Part shown: one piece after another, positions 46,723-54,217 of the stretch | Layout of the letters: each line of letters starts with the position of its first letter | Numbering within the stretch: the stretch's first letter is position 1 | Assembly: GCF_000721235.1 (NCBI RefSeq) | Contig: NZ_JOFH01000005.1 | Span: 1 to 64,000, forward strand | Source: Streptomyces olivaceus | Lineage (GTDB): Bacteria > Actinomycetota > Actinomycetes > Streptomycetales > Streptomycetaceae | Length of the DNA: 64,000 nucleotides | Reading direction: 5' to 3' | Translations under genes and position numbers: made by a program | Notes under the pieces: generated by a model | Told to the model about the DNA's origin: nothing | The model's database searches: none | The model's input: only the letters and a program-made list of their open reading frames with translations

Positions 46723-47457
46723 CTAGCAGCTGAGGTTGTCGCCGGGCTCCACGCCGAGGACCTGGGTGAACTGCTGGTAGCTGTTGATCCGGCTCTGGAC
46801 CTGCTCGGGGTTGCCTCCGTCGCACTCCAGGCTGCCGTTGATGGCGCGGATGGTCTCGCCGAAGCCGGCGCCGTTGACGATGGCGTCGTGCGGGGTCATC
46901 GTGCCGGGGCCGCTCTGCGTGTTCCAGTACCACAGGCCCGTCTTCCACGCGACGGCCGCGTCGTTCTGCACCAGGTCGGGGTTGTTGAGCAGATCGATGC
47001 CGAGGGCGTCCCCGGCGGCCTTGTAGTTGAAGTTCCAGCTCAGCTGGACCGGCCCGCGTCCGTAGTACTTGTCGGTGCCCGCCGGGCAGCCGTAGGACTG
47101 GCTGTCGTCGCAGTAGTGCGGGTAGTTGGCCTCGTTCTGCTCGACGACGTACTGCAGCCCGCCGGTCTCGTGGCTGACGTTGGCCAGGAAGGCGGCGGCC
47201 TCCTGCTTCTTCACCGTGTCGCTGCCGGTGTTGGTGAACCCCGGGTAGGCACTGAGGGCGTCGGTGAGGCCGCTGTAGGTGTAGAAGGAGTTCCGGTTCG
47301 GGAACATCTGGTTGAACTGCGCCTCGCTGACCACGAACTCGGCCGCGGCGGAGTGGGTGTCGGCCTTCTGGGCGACGGCCTGCGGGGCCAGCGTCATGGC
47401 GCCCAGGGCGACGGCCGCGCCGGTGGCGGCCAGCAGTGCGACTTTGCGGTGCTGCAC
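46723..47457 (-). CDS. chiG: secreted GH19 chitinase, catalytic domain only
   Basis: 244 residues. A Sec signal (KVALLAATGAAVALGAMTLA) is cleaved near AVAQ (residue 30). The GH19 fold follows with catalytic Glu97 in NVSHETGG and a second acid in VVEQNEANYPHYC (about 107). The substrate-cleft block YYGRGPVQLSWNFNY and NPDLVQNDAAVAWKTGLWYWN are conserved. No chitin-binding module is present, which resembles ChiG rather than ChiC/ChiF of Streptomyces. It hydrolyses chitin outside the cell. The LPMO gene lies upstream on the same strand, separated by a hairpin. Confidence 0.9.
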   Translation of the reverse strand: MQHRKVALLAATGAAVALGAMTLAPQAVAQKADTHSAAAEFVVSEAQFNQMFPNRNSFYTYSGLTDALSAYPGFTNTGSDTVKKQEAAAFLANVSHETGGLQYVVEQNEANYPHYCDDSQSYGCPAGTDKYYGRGPVQLSWNFNYKAAGDALGIDLLNNPDLVQNDAAVAWKTGLWYWNTQSGPGTMTPHDAIVNGAGFGETIRAINGSLECDGGNPEQVQSRINSYQQFTQVLGVEPGDNLSC

Positions 47458-47521
47458 GGTATCGACTCCTGCTCGGTGTGGGGGGTGGCGCGTGTGGGGG
47501 CATGGAGCGGGTGCGGCAGCG

Positions 47522-47559
47522 GGAGCGACCGCCGGTCACAGGGAGAGGGCGGTCGCTCC
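47522..47559 (-). terminator. terminator after the LPMO gene
   Basis: GGAGCGACCGCC (47522-47533) pairs perfectly with GGCGGTCGCTCC (47548-47559) across a 14-base loop. It begins 20 bases past the LPMO stop. The chitinase gene is thus probably transcribed separately or by read-through. Confidence 0.6.
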
Positions 47560-47579
47560 GCGCTGCACGGGCCGCTGTG

Positions 47580-48098
47580 TCAGCCGCCGACGTTGACGTC
47601 GATGCAGGCGTAGAACGCGTTGTCCGTGTCGGCGACGTTCCACACGGCGAGGACCTTCTGCTGGCCGGTGAGCCCGCCGAAGTCGACCTCGTGGTTGACC
47701 ACGGCGTCCGGCTTGGCGCCGCCGTCGTCGAACACGGCGATCTGCTGACCGCCGGCGTAGTACTCCCAGGTGGTGGTCGCGTGCTGGGCGGTGAGCTTCC
47801 ACGAGAAGGTCGTGGTCTTGGACACCGGGGTGACCTTCCACCCCTTGCTGTCGTCGTCCAGCTCCGAGAAGCGGCTGTTGCCGCCGCTGCAACTGGTCAG
47901 GCCCTTGGAACCCTCGACACTCTGCGGCTCGTACGTGATGTCGCCGCACGACACCGTGCCCTCGGCGCACTGCGCCTGGCGGCTGGGCGGGTCGGAGATG
48001 TAGCCGTGGGCGCTCGCCGAGGAGGCGGGGAGGCTGACGGCGATGACGGGGGCGACGGCCGCGCCGATCAGGGCGGCGGTCCTGCGACGTGCGTTCAT
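47580..48098 (-). CDS. chb3: AA10 lytic polysaccharide monooxygenase (chitin-binding protein)
   Basis: 172 residues, ATG with AAGGAG upstream. The signal peptide ends ASA after residue 30, leaving His31 as the mature N-terminus (HGYISDPPSRQAQC). His31 and His106 (TAQHATTTWEYY) form the copper histidine brace, and NAFYACIDVN near the C-terminus carries the axial Phe/Tyr. It is a single-domain, about 15 kDa enzyme that oxidatively cleaves crystalline chitin and so helps the neighbouring GH19 chitinase. The symbol follows the S. coelicolor CHB3-type protein of the same size. Confidence 0.9.
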   Translation of the reverse strand: MNARRRTAALIGAAVAPVIAVSLPASSASAHGYISDPPSRQAQCAEGTVSCGDITYEPQSVEGSKGLTSCSGGNSRFSELDDDSKGWKVTPVSKTTTFSWKLTAQHATTTWEYYAGGQQIAVFDDGGAKPDAVVNHEVDFGGLTGQQKVLAVWNVADTDNAFYACIDVNVGG

Positions 48099-48412
48099 GC
48101 GGAACTCCTTCACATCAGGCCGTTCCAGGGCACGCGCGGTCGGATGTGGGGGTGACCGCGCACGCCGCGTACGGCCTCTCGTGGGTGGGGCCAGGAGGCG
48201 CGAAGGTGACGCGCACTCACCGCCCGCGAACCGGAGGGTGCCCCCGACCAGGGGACAACTCCTCATCCGGAGCGGCGAGTTCTGTTGGACTAGACCATAC
48301 AAGCGGTCGACGTGACCGTGTCAAGAGTGTGTACGGGAGCCAGGAGGCGGCGGCGCCCGCCGGCGCGACCGCTCGGTGACACCGCGCCACCCGGCCCGCC
48401 GGCGGGCTCCGT
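48099..48412. other. 314-base gene-free stretch upstream of the LPMO gene
   Basis: It holds the dre-like site at 48286-48297 and a 14-bp palindrome GCCCGCCGGCGGGC at 48394-48407. The palindrome probably serves as the terminator of the leftward hydrolase gene that ends at 48413. No coding frame with a ribosome binding site was seen. Confidence 0.5.
48286..48297. promoter_or_regulatory. DasR-responsive element (dre)-like site
   Basis: TGGACTAGACCA differs by one base from the core TGGTCTAGACCA of the Streptomyces dre. DasR controls chitin and N-acetylglucosamine genes, and this site is about 190 bases upstream of the LPMO start. It also resembles the chitinase-promoter direct-repeat unit. Confidence 0.6.
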
Positions 48413-49357
48413 TCACTCCTTGGACTCGAGCCGCCCCACGGCGTGCGGGTCGCCGTCGAGCTCCTCGCGCACCGCCGTCCAGCCGGCACTCCCGAGGCCG
48501 AGGGCGTGCCGGAGGTAGGCCGTGGTGACCCGCTGGACCAGGGCGACGTGGGCGGGGTTCTCGTCGGTGGTCTCGGCGGCGTCGTAGCCGGAGACGCCGC
48601 CGAGGAAGTGCTGCGCCCCGAACACGGTGAGCAGGCTCTTCGCGCCGGGGCTCAGGACGTACGGGTCGGCCGTCCAGTCGGCGCCCCGGACGGTCAGCGG
48701 GAGCTCGTCCCGGTCGCCCGCCACCACCAGGGCCGGGGCGGACATGCCGGAGAAGTCCGGGCCGCGCAGCCACGGGAGGTTCTCCGCGGCGAAGGGCGTG
48801 AGGTCGTCGCCGCCGTTGCCGGCCGTGGCGAGCAGTACGCCCGCGCGGACCCGGGGATCGGACAGGTCCTCCGCCTCCCCGGTCTCCGGGTCCGCGACGC
48901 GCAGGCCCAGCAGGATGCCCGCCGTCTGCCCGCCGAAGGAGTGTCCGGCCGCGGCGATCCGGCCGCTGTCCACCCGGCCCGCAAGGCCGGGGACGGCCGC
49001 CACCAGTGTGTCCAGGTCGTCGAGCACGCGCTTCAGGTCGGCGACACGGTACCGCCACAGCCGCGGCCTGCGGGGGTCGTCCGCGGGCAGGGCCACGGTC
49101 CTGGAGTCCAGATGGGTCGGCTGGACCACGACGAAGCCGTGGGCGGCCCAGTGGTCGGCCAGCGGCGCGTAGCCGTCGAGCGACGAGCCGAAACCGTGCG
49201 CGAGGAGGACGACGGGCAGGTCCTCTCCCGTCGCCGGCGCGGACACGCGGACGCGGAGGTCCGCGCCGCGTTCGGGAGCGGGCAGTACTACGGGCTTGAC
49301 CGAGACGACCGGTGCGATGCCGAAGGCGCCGGTCGTCGGCGTGTCTGGGGTGGTCAT
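48413..49357 (-). CDS. alpha/beta hydrolase (chlorophyllase/platelet-activating-factor hydrolase-like)
   Basis: 314 residues from MTTPDTPTTG; an in-frame GTG lies eight codons upstream. It shows LAHGFGSSLDGYAPLADHWAAHGFVVVQP for the oxyanion hole, GHSFGGQTAG for the nucleophile elbow (Ser about 145), a catalytic acid in AGDRDELP and a probable His in GAQHFLGG. It is cytoplasmic, with no signal peptide. It is divergent from a MerR gene, and the promoter has the elongated spacer typical of MerR-activated genes, so expression is probably induced by the MerR ligand. Confidence 0.85.
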   Translation of the reverse strand: MTTPDTPTTGAFGIAPVVSVKPVVLPAPERGADLRVRVSAPATGEDLPVVLLAHGFGSSLDGYAPLADHWAAHGFVVVQPTHLDSRTVALPADDPRRPRLWRYRVADLKRVLDDLDTLVAAVPGLAGRVDSGRIAAAGHSFGGQTAGILLGLRVADPETGEAEDLSDPRVRAGVLLATAGNGGDDLTPFAAENLPWLRGPDFSGMSAPALVVAGDRDELPLTVRGADWTADPYVLSPGAKSLLTVFGAQHFLGGVSGYDAAETTDENPAHVALVQRVTTAYLRHALGLGSAGWTAVREELDGDPHAVGRLESKE

Positions 49358-49417
49358 GGAGGTGCGCTTCTCTCTGCTCACGAAATCACTGCGACGGGGT
49401 GAGGGCCCTCGCGGGTT

Positions 49418-49449
49418 ACGCTAAAACCTGACGTCGACGTGAGAGGCAA
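49418..49449 (-). promoter_or_regulatory. MerR-type promoter with 20-bp spacer
   Basis: Read leftwards, TTGCCT (49449-49444) and TAGCGT (49423-49418) are separated by 20 bases. The palindromic core ACGTCGACGT (49431-49440) lies between them. Overlong spacers with a dyad between the hexamers are the hallmark of MerR-family activation. Confidence 0.55.
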
Positions 49450-49467
49450 GTCGAAAGGAGCCGGCGG

Positions 49468-49896
49468 ATGCGCATCGGCGAGCTCGCCGCCAGGACGGGC
49501 GTCAGCGTCCGGGCGCTGCGCTACTACGAGGAACAGGGCCTGCTCGACGCGGAGCGCAGCACCGGCGGTCAGCGGCACTATCCCGAGAACGCGGTGGACC
49601 GCGTCCGCCTGATCCAGCAGCTGTACGCCGCCGGGCTGGCCAGCCGGGCGATCGTCGAACTGCTGCACTGCGTCGTCGACGGCAACGCCACACCGGAACT
49701 GCTGGCCAGGCTGGCCTCGGAGCGGGACCGCATCGACGGCCGCATCGCCGAACTGACCGGCGCCCGGGACCGCCTCGACTCCGTCGTCACCGGCGCCGCC
49801 GCGAACCTGCGCACGGGACGGCCGTGCCCCGCGAGGGCCGGGGCGGGGACGACCGGGGCCGGCGCCCGCCGCCGGGAGACAGGGCCGACCGGGTAG
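49468..49896 (+). CDS. MerR-family transcriptional regulator
   Basis: 142 residues. The N-terminal winged helix reads MRIGELAARTGVSVRALRYYEEQGLL, then RSTGGQRHYPENAVDRVRLIQQLYAAGL, followed by the dimerisation coiled coil (LLARLASERDRIDGRIAELTGARDRL, about 80-105). There are only two Cys residues (C68 and C120), so a metal-sensing loop like those of CueR or MerR is not evident. A small-molecule or redox signal is more likely. AAAGGAG precedes the ATG. Confidence 0.88.
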   Translation: MRIGELAARTGVSVRALRYYEEQGLLDAERSTGGQRHYPENAVDRVRLIQQLYAAGLASRAIVELLHCVVDGNATPELLARLASERDRIDGRIAELTGARDRLDSVVTGAAANLRTGRPCPARAGAGTTGAGARRRETGPTG

Positions 49897-50014
49897 AGAG
49901 TTCCCCGCCCCGTGGCGCACGCCCTCCGCACGCCGCTCCCGCTGCTAGTTTCGCCAGCCGTCGGAGGAATACGGACGCCCCGCACACCGGGGCGGGCGAC
50001 ACAGGGAGCGGTGC

Positions 50015-51175
50015 GTGACGGCTGCGGGCGAGGACTCGGCGGAAGCGGGGACAGGGGCGGCGGCGCCGCTCGGGCGGAGGGCGTTCATGGCGTCGGCCGC
50101 CGTCGCGACGGTCACCGGCCCGCTGTCCGCCGGCGCGGCGCGGGCGGCCGGGCCGCCCGCGGGCGGCGCGCACCTCCCCTCCGGCCTCCGGTCCGTGGCG
50201 GGGCTGCTCCGGGTCCCCGAGGCCGGCCGCGGGGCCGACTGGCTCAAGGAGGCCCTCCAGGTCGCCGTGGCCCTGGAACTCGCCACCATCCCGCCGTACC
50301 TGTGCGGCTGGTGGTCCGTCGGGGACCGCGCGAGCCAGGTCGCGCGGCTGATCCGGCGCATCATCGGCGACGAGATGTACCACATGGGTGTGGTCTGCAA
50401 CCTGCTGGTCGCCGTGGGCGGACGGCCGCGGATCAGCGACGCGGCCCTCGCCTACCCGGGCCCGCTGCCCGGCGGGGTGCGGGACGGTGTGAACGTGTAC
50501 CTCTCCGGTCTCACCAGGCCGTTCGTGCACGACGTGATGATGGCGATCGAGGCACCCGAGGAGCCGCTCGCCCGCGGCCCGCGGACCTCGCCCAGCATCG
50601 GCCGCTTCTACGACGAGGTGCTGGGCGCCTTCCGGGCCCTGGCGCCGGAGCTGTCGGCGCGGGGCCAGCTGTCCGAGCACATCGGCTCCGACGTCCTCGA
50701 ACCCGTGACCGACCTCGACGGTGTCGAGCGCTCGATCGAAAGCGTCAAGGAGCAGGGGGAGGGCACCACCAGCTCCCCCGAGGACGCGTTCGGCGACGAC
50801 CACCCGGCCCACTACTACGCGTTCGGCGAGATCTACCACGGACGGCAGCTGCGCAGGACGGACGACGGCTGGCAGTTCACCGGCGCCCCCGTGCCGTTCC
50901 CCGACGCACGGCCCATGGCCCGCGTACCGGAGGGCGGCTGGCCCGCCCCGGCCGCCGGGGTCCAGGATCTCCTCGACCAGTTCGACACGGCGTACGCGAA
51001 GGTACTGAGCACCCTTGAGGCGGCGTGGGCGGACGGCGACGCGCGTACGCTGCGCTCGGCCGTGCGCACCATGGGCGGGCTGGAGAGCCCCGCGCTGAAG
51101 CTGATGGAGACGGAGATCCCGGGCGCGCCGGGCACCTACGGCCCCCAGTTCCGCCCGCCCGGCGGCGGGCGCTGA
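50015..51175 (+). CDS. ferritin-like (PF12902-type) protein with twin-arginine-like leader
   Basis: 386 residues from a GTG with AGGGAG upstream. The leader contains GRRAFMASAAVATVTGPLSAGAARA, a Tat-like RRxFM with a short hydrophobic core, so export as a folded protein is possible. The ferritin-like domain shows Glu/His pairs in VALELATIPPYLCG, IIGDEMYHMGVVCNLLVAVGG and, later, YYAFGEIYHGR. The family includes VioB-type iminophenylpyruvate dimer synthase domains and many uncharacterised actinomycete proteins. A non-heme di-iron site is likely. The role is unknown. Confidence 0.8.
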   Translation: MTAAGEDSAEAGTGAAAPLGRRAFMASAAVATVTGPLSAGAARAAGPPAGGAHLPSGLRSVAGLLRVPEAGRGADWLKEALQVAVALELATIPPYLCGWWSVGDRASQVARLIRRIIGDEMYHMGVVCNLLVAVGGRPRISDAALAYPGPLPGGVRDGVNVYLSGLTRPFVHDVMMAIEAPEEPLARGPRTSPSIGRFYDEVLGAFRALAPELSARGQLSEHIGSDVLEPVTDLDGVERSIESVKEQGEGTTSSPEDAFGDDHPAHYYAFGEIYHGRQLRRTDDGWQFTGAPVPFPDARPMARVPEGGWPAPAAGVQDLLDQFDTAYAKVLSTLEAAWADGDARTLRSAVRTMGGLESPALKLMETEIPGAPGTYGPQFRPPGGGR

Positions 51176-51200
51176 AGCCGCGCCGCGCTCGCCCGGCCCG

Positions 51201-52703
51201 TCAGTGTCCAGCGAGCGTGCCGCCCAGCCGTTCGCGCATGCGGCTGCTGGGCTCGTTGAGGCCGACGATCTCGACCTCCTTGCCGCGCCGGGCGTACTTG
51301 GTCTCGACGGCGTCCAGCGCGGCGACGGACGAGGCGTCCCAGACGTGGGTCGCGGACAGGTCGATGACGACCCTGTCGGGATCGCCCGCGTAGTCGAACC
51401 GGGTGACCAGGTCGTTGCTGGAGGCGAAGAAGAGTTCGCCGGTGACGGAGTACACGACCTGGCCGCCGTCGGGGTCGGTGACCGACGTGACGTCGGCCAG
51501 CCGGGCCACGCGCCGGGCGAAGATCACCATCGCGGTGACCGAACCGACCACCACGCCGACGGCGAGGTTGTCCGTGGCGACCACGACGGCGACGGTGACG
51601 GCCATGACCCCGATCTCGCCCGCGGGCATCCGCCGCAGGGTCTTGGGGGCGACGGAGTGCCAGTCGAACGTCGTGAACGACACCATCACCATCACGGCGA
51701 CCAGGGCCGCCATCGGGATGTCGGACACGACCGGGCCGAAGACGACGCACAGCACCATCAGGAACGAACCCGCGAGGAACGTGGACAGGCGGGTGCGCGC
51801 CCCGGACACCTTCACGTTGATCATCGTCTGGCCGATCATGGCGCAGCCGCCCATGCCGCCGAAGAATCCGGTGACGATGTTGGCGATGCCCTGGCCGATC
51901 GACTCCCGGGTCTTGTCGGAACGGGTGTCCGTGATGTCGTCCACCAGCTTCGCCGTCATCAGCGACTCCATGAGTCCGACCAGGGCCATGGCGAGCGCGT
52001 AAGGCGCGACGGTCGTCAGCGTGTCGAGGGTGAACGGCACGTCGGGCAGGCCCGGCACCGGCAGCGCGTGGGGCAGCTCGCCCTTGTCGCCGACGGTGGG
52101 CACCGCGATGCCGGCCGCGACGGTGACGACGGTCAGGACGACGATCGAGACGAGCGGGGCCGGCACCACCCGGGTGACCCTGGGGAAGAGCACCATCAGC
52201 ACGAGCCCGGCCGCGACCAGCGGGTAGACGGGCCAGGGCACGTCGGTGAGCTCGGGGACCTGGGCCATGAAGATGAGGACGGCCAGCGCGTTGACGAAGC
52301 CGACCATCACCGAGCGCGGCACGAACCGCATCAGCCGGGCCACGCCGAGCGCGCCGAGGACCACCTGGAAGACACCGGCGAGGATGACCGCCGCGACGAG
52401 GTACCCGAGCCCGTGCTCCCGGTTCAAGGGGGCGATCACCAGGGCGACGGCGCCGGTCGCGGCGGAGATCATGGCCCGCCGGCCGCCGACGACCGAGATG
52501 GTGACGGCCATGGTGAACGCCGCGAACAGGCCGATCTCCGGGTCGACCCCGGCGATGATCGAGAAGGAGATCGCCTCGGGCACCAGGGCGAGGGCGACGA
52601 CCAGTCCGGCGAGGACCTCGGTCCGCCACACCTTCGGGTCGGAGATCCAGTCCGGCTTGAGGGCGCGCAGGCGTGCGGAGGGTGAGAACACGGGAGCAGA
52701 CAA
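51201..52703 (-). CDS. SulP-family anion transporter with STAS domain
   Basis: 500 residues. The SulP membrane domain covers about 25-390 (EVLAGLVVALALVPEAISFSIIAGVDPEIGLFAA is the first-helix signature; GFFGGMGGCAMIGQTMINVKVSG is the conserved substrate-site loop). A cytoplasmic STAS domain (VVIDLSATHVWDASSVAALDAV, about 435-456) follows. SulP proteins carry sulfate, bicarbonate or dicarboxylates, and the substrate here is not determinable. No carbonic anhydrase is adjacent. A short possible leader peptide gene lies about 155 bases upstream. Confidence 0.9.
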   Translation of the reverse strand: MSAPVFSPSARLRALKPDWISDPKVWRTEVLAGLVVALALVPEAISFSIIAGVDPEIGLFAAFTMAVTISVVGGRRAMISAATGAVALVIAPLNREHGLGYLVAAVILAGVFQVVLGALGVARLMRFVPRSVMVGFVNALAVLIFMAQVPELTDVPWPVYPLVAAGLVLMVLFPRVTRVVPAPLVSIVVLTVVTVAAGIAVPTVGDKGELPHALPVPGLPDVPFTLDTLTTVAPYALAMALVGLMESLMTAKLVDDITDTRSDKTRESIGQGIANIVTGFFGGMGGCAMIGQTMINVKVSGARTRLSTFLAGSFLMVLCVVFGPVVSDIPMAALVAVMVMVSFTTFDWHSVAPKTLRRMPAGEIGVMAVTVAVVVATDNLAVGVVVGSVTAMVIFARRVARLADVTSVTDPDGGQVVYSVTGELFFASSNDLVTRFDYAGDPDRVVIDLSATHVWDASSVAALDAVETKYARRGKEVEIVGLNEPSSRMRERLGGTLAGH

Positions 52704-52859
52704 GAGGGCGGTACCTGTCCTGATCGGGCACGCCCGGCGGCGCGAACGTGCGGGAGAACGGCGAGCGCCGGTCCGTCGCGGGGCCGCTCGGCGGCGGGAA
52801 CGGAACCGGGAGGAGGCGGCCCTCCGACGGGAACGGGGGTCGCGCTCAGCGGCAGGAGG

Positions 52860-52898
52860 TCACGGCGGGCAGGCGGCGGCGCGGAACGTCGTGGACAT
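52860..52898 (-). CDS. possible 12-residue leader peptide upstream of the SulP gene
   Basis: ATG at 52898, product MSTTFRAAACPP, then TGA. GGAGAG lies nine bases upstream. It precedes the SulP gene by 156 bases on the same strand and has a Cys near its end. Short Cys-containing leader ORFs are known before sulfur genes in actinobacteria. This one is very short and could be chance. The remaining spacer shows no other feature. Confidence 0.25.
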   Translation of the reverse strand: MSTTFRAAACPP

Positions 52899-52982
52899 GC
52901 GCTCGCTCTCTCCTGCGGGGCTCGGCCTGCGCCGGGGACGCCCGGCGCCCGCAAACTCTACCCTTCGCCCGCGCCCGGCGGC

Positions 52983-53372
52983 CTACTGGCCGTTCATGAT
53001 CTGGATCAGGTTGCCCACGGTGTCGTCCAGCACGGCCACGGTCACCGCTCCCATCTCCACCGGCTCCTGGGTGAAGCGCACCCCGAGTCCGCGCAGGCGG
53101 TCGTACTCGGCGCGGACGTCGGCCACGGCGAAGGAGGCGGCCGGGATGCCGTCCTTGACCAGCGCCGAGCGGTACGGCCCCACGGCGGGGTGCCCGGAGG
53201 GTTCGAGCAGCAGCTCCGGGCCCTCGGGCGCGTCCGGCGAGACCACGGTCAGCCACCGGTCCGCACCTCCCACCGGGACGTCGTGCTTCTTCACGAAGCC
53301 CAGGACATCGGTGTAGAAGCGCAGGGCCTGCTCCTGGTCGTCGACGAAGACGCTGGTGAGGTGGATCTTCAT
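52983..53372 (-). CDS. VOC-superfamily (glyoxalase/dioxygenase-like) protein
   Basis: 129 residues of two beta-alpha-beta-beta-beta repeats: MKIHLTSVFVDDQEQALRFYTDVLGF at the start and IPAASFAVADVRAEYDRLRGLGVRFT in the middle, ending DTVGNLIQIMNG. The first metal-ligand position is His4, and the terminal EP-type ligand Glu is replaced by Asn (GNLIQI), so metal binding is uncertain. Such small VOC proteins are often drug- or aldehyde-binding. No linked gene suggests a role. Confidence 0.85.
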   Translation of the reverse strand: MKIHLTSVFVDDQEQALRFYTDVLGFVKKHDVPVGGADRWLTVVSPDAPEGPELLLEPSGHPAVGPYRSALVKDGIPAASFAVADVRAEYDRLRGLGVRFTQEPVEMGAVTVAVLDDTVGNLIQIMNGQ

Positions 53373-53447
53373 GGGGTCTGCTCCGGTGCGTCGGGTCCGA
53401 GCCGTCGGGTGAGGTGCTCAGGTGACAGGCAAGCACACACCCGTCCC

Positions 53448-54194
53448 TCAGGCACTCGGGTGCCCCGCATCGGTCCACAGGCCGGCGAGCGCCGACGTGG
53501 TGAGCACGTCGGCGGGGTGTCCCCGCCCCGCCAGCGCTCCCTCGCGCAGGAGGAGGCAGGCGTCCGCCGAGCGCGCGGCCCGCAGGTCGTGCGTGGCCTG
53601 GACGATCGTGACGCCGTCGGCCACCAGGTCCGTCAGGAGGGCGGTGATGCGTTCGCCGGCCTCCAGGTCGAGTCCCGTGGTCGGCTCGTCGAGGAGCAGC
53701 AGGTCGGACTGCTGGGCGAGGCCCTGGGCGATGAGGGTGCGCTGCCGCTGCCCGCCCGACAACTCACCGAGCTGGCGCGGGGCGAGGTCGCCGATGTGCA
53801 GCCGGTCCAGCGCCGAGTCCACGACCAGCCGGTCCCGGCGGGTCAGCCGGCGCCACAGACCGCCCGCGCCCCAGCGGCCCATCTCCACGGTCTGCCGGAC
53901 GGTCAGCGGCAGGGCGTCTCCGACGGCCCCGCGCTGCGGCACGAAGGCCGGCCGCGTGCCGTCCCGGCTCAGCTCTCCCGATGTCGGGCGGATCACACCG
54001 GCCAGCACGCCGAGCAGTGTCGACTTGCCGCTGCCGTTCGGACCGACGAGCGCGGTGGTGGCCAACGCCGGTATCTCGGCCGTGAGTCGGTGAAGCACCT
54101 GACGCCCCGGGTAGCCCGCGCAGAGTTCCGAGAAACGGACGCGCGCCGGCGCCCCGGGCAGGTCGGAGGGCGGGGGAGTGGATTGGATGAACAT
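53448..54194 (-). CDS. aztA: zinc ABC transporter ATP-binding protein
   Basis: 248 residues from the ATG at 54194, which lies seven bases after a TACAAT -10 element and so suggests leaderless translation. An ATG nine bases upstream is in frame but would be inside the promoter. Walker A is GPNGSGKST (about 52-60), signature [13 protein letters not shown], Walker B LLLLDEPTTGLD, H-loop QATHD. It energises the AztB permease for high-affinity zinc uptake. It is divergent from the rest of the azt genes, with a Zur box in the 23-base spacer. Confidence 0.88.
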   Translation of the reverse strand: MFIQSTPPPSDLPGAPARVRFSELCAGYPGRQVLHRLTAEIPALATTALVGPNGSGKSTLLGVLAGVIRPTSGELSRDGTRPAFVPQRGAVGDALPLTVRQTVEMGRWGAGGLWRRLTRRDRLVVDSALDRLHIGDLAPRQLGELSGGQRQRTLIAQGLAQQSDLLLLDEPTTGLDLEAGERITALLTDLVADGVTIVQATHDLRAARSADACLLLREGALAGRGHPADVLTTSALAGLWTDAGHPSA

Positions 54195-54211
54195 GATTTT
54201 CATTGTAGTGT
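54183..54211 (+). promoter_or_regulatory. leaderless promoter of aztB
   Basis: TTGGAT (54183-54188), a 17-base spacer and TAGTGT (54206-54211) end six bases before the aztB ATG at 54218. There is no room for a Shine-Dalgarno, so the transcript should begin at or near the start codon. Confidence 0.6.
54188..54202. promoter_or_regulatory. Zur box between aztA and aztB
   Basis: TGAACATGATTTTCA differs by one base from the perfect 7-1-7 palindrome TGAAAATGATTTTCA recognised by Streptomyces Zur. It fills the spacer of the aztB promoter and overlaps the aztA -10 and start, so one Zur dimer can shut both genes when zinc is plentiful. Confidence 0.88.
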
Positions 54212-54217
54212 CCTGGC

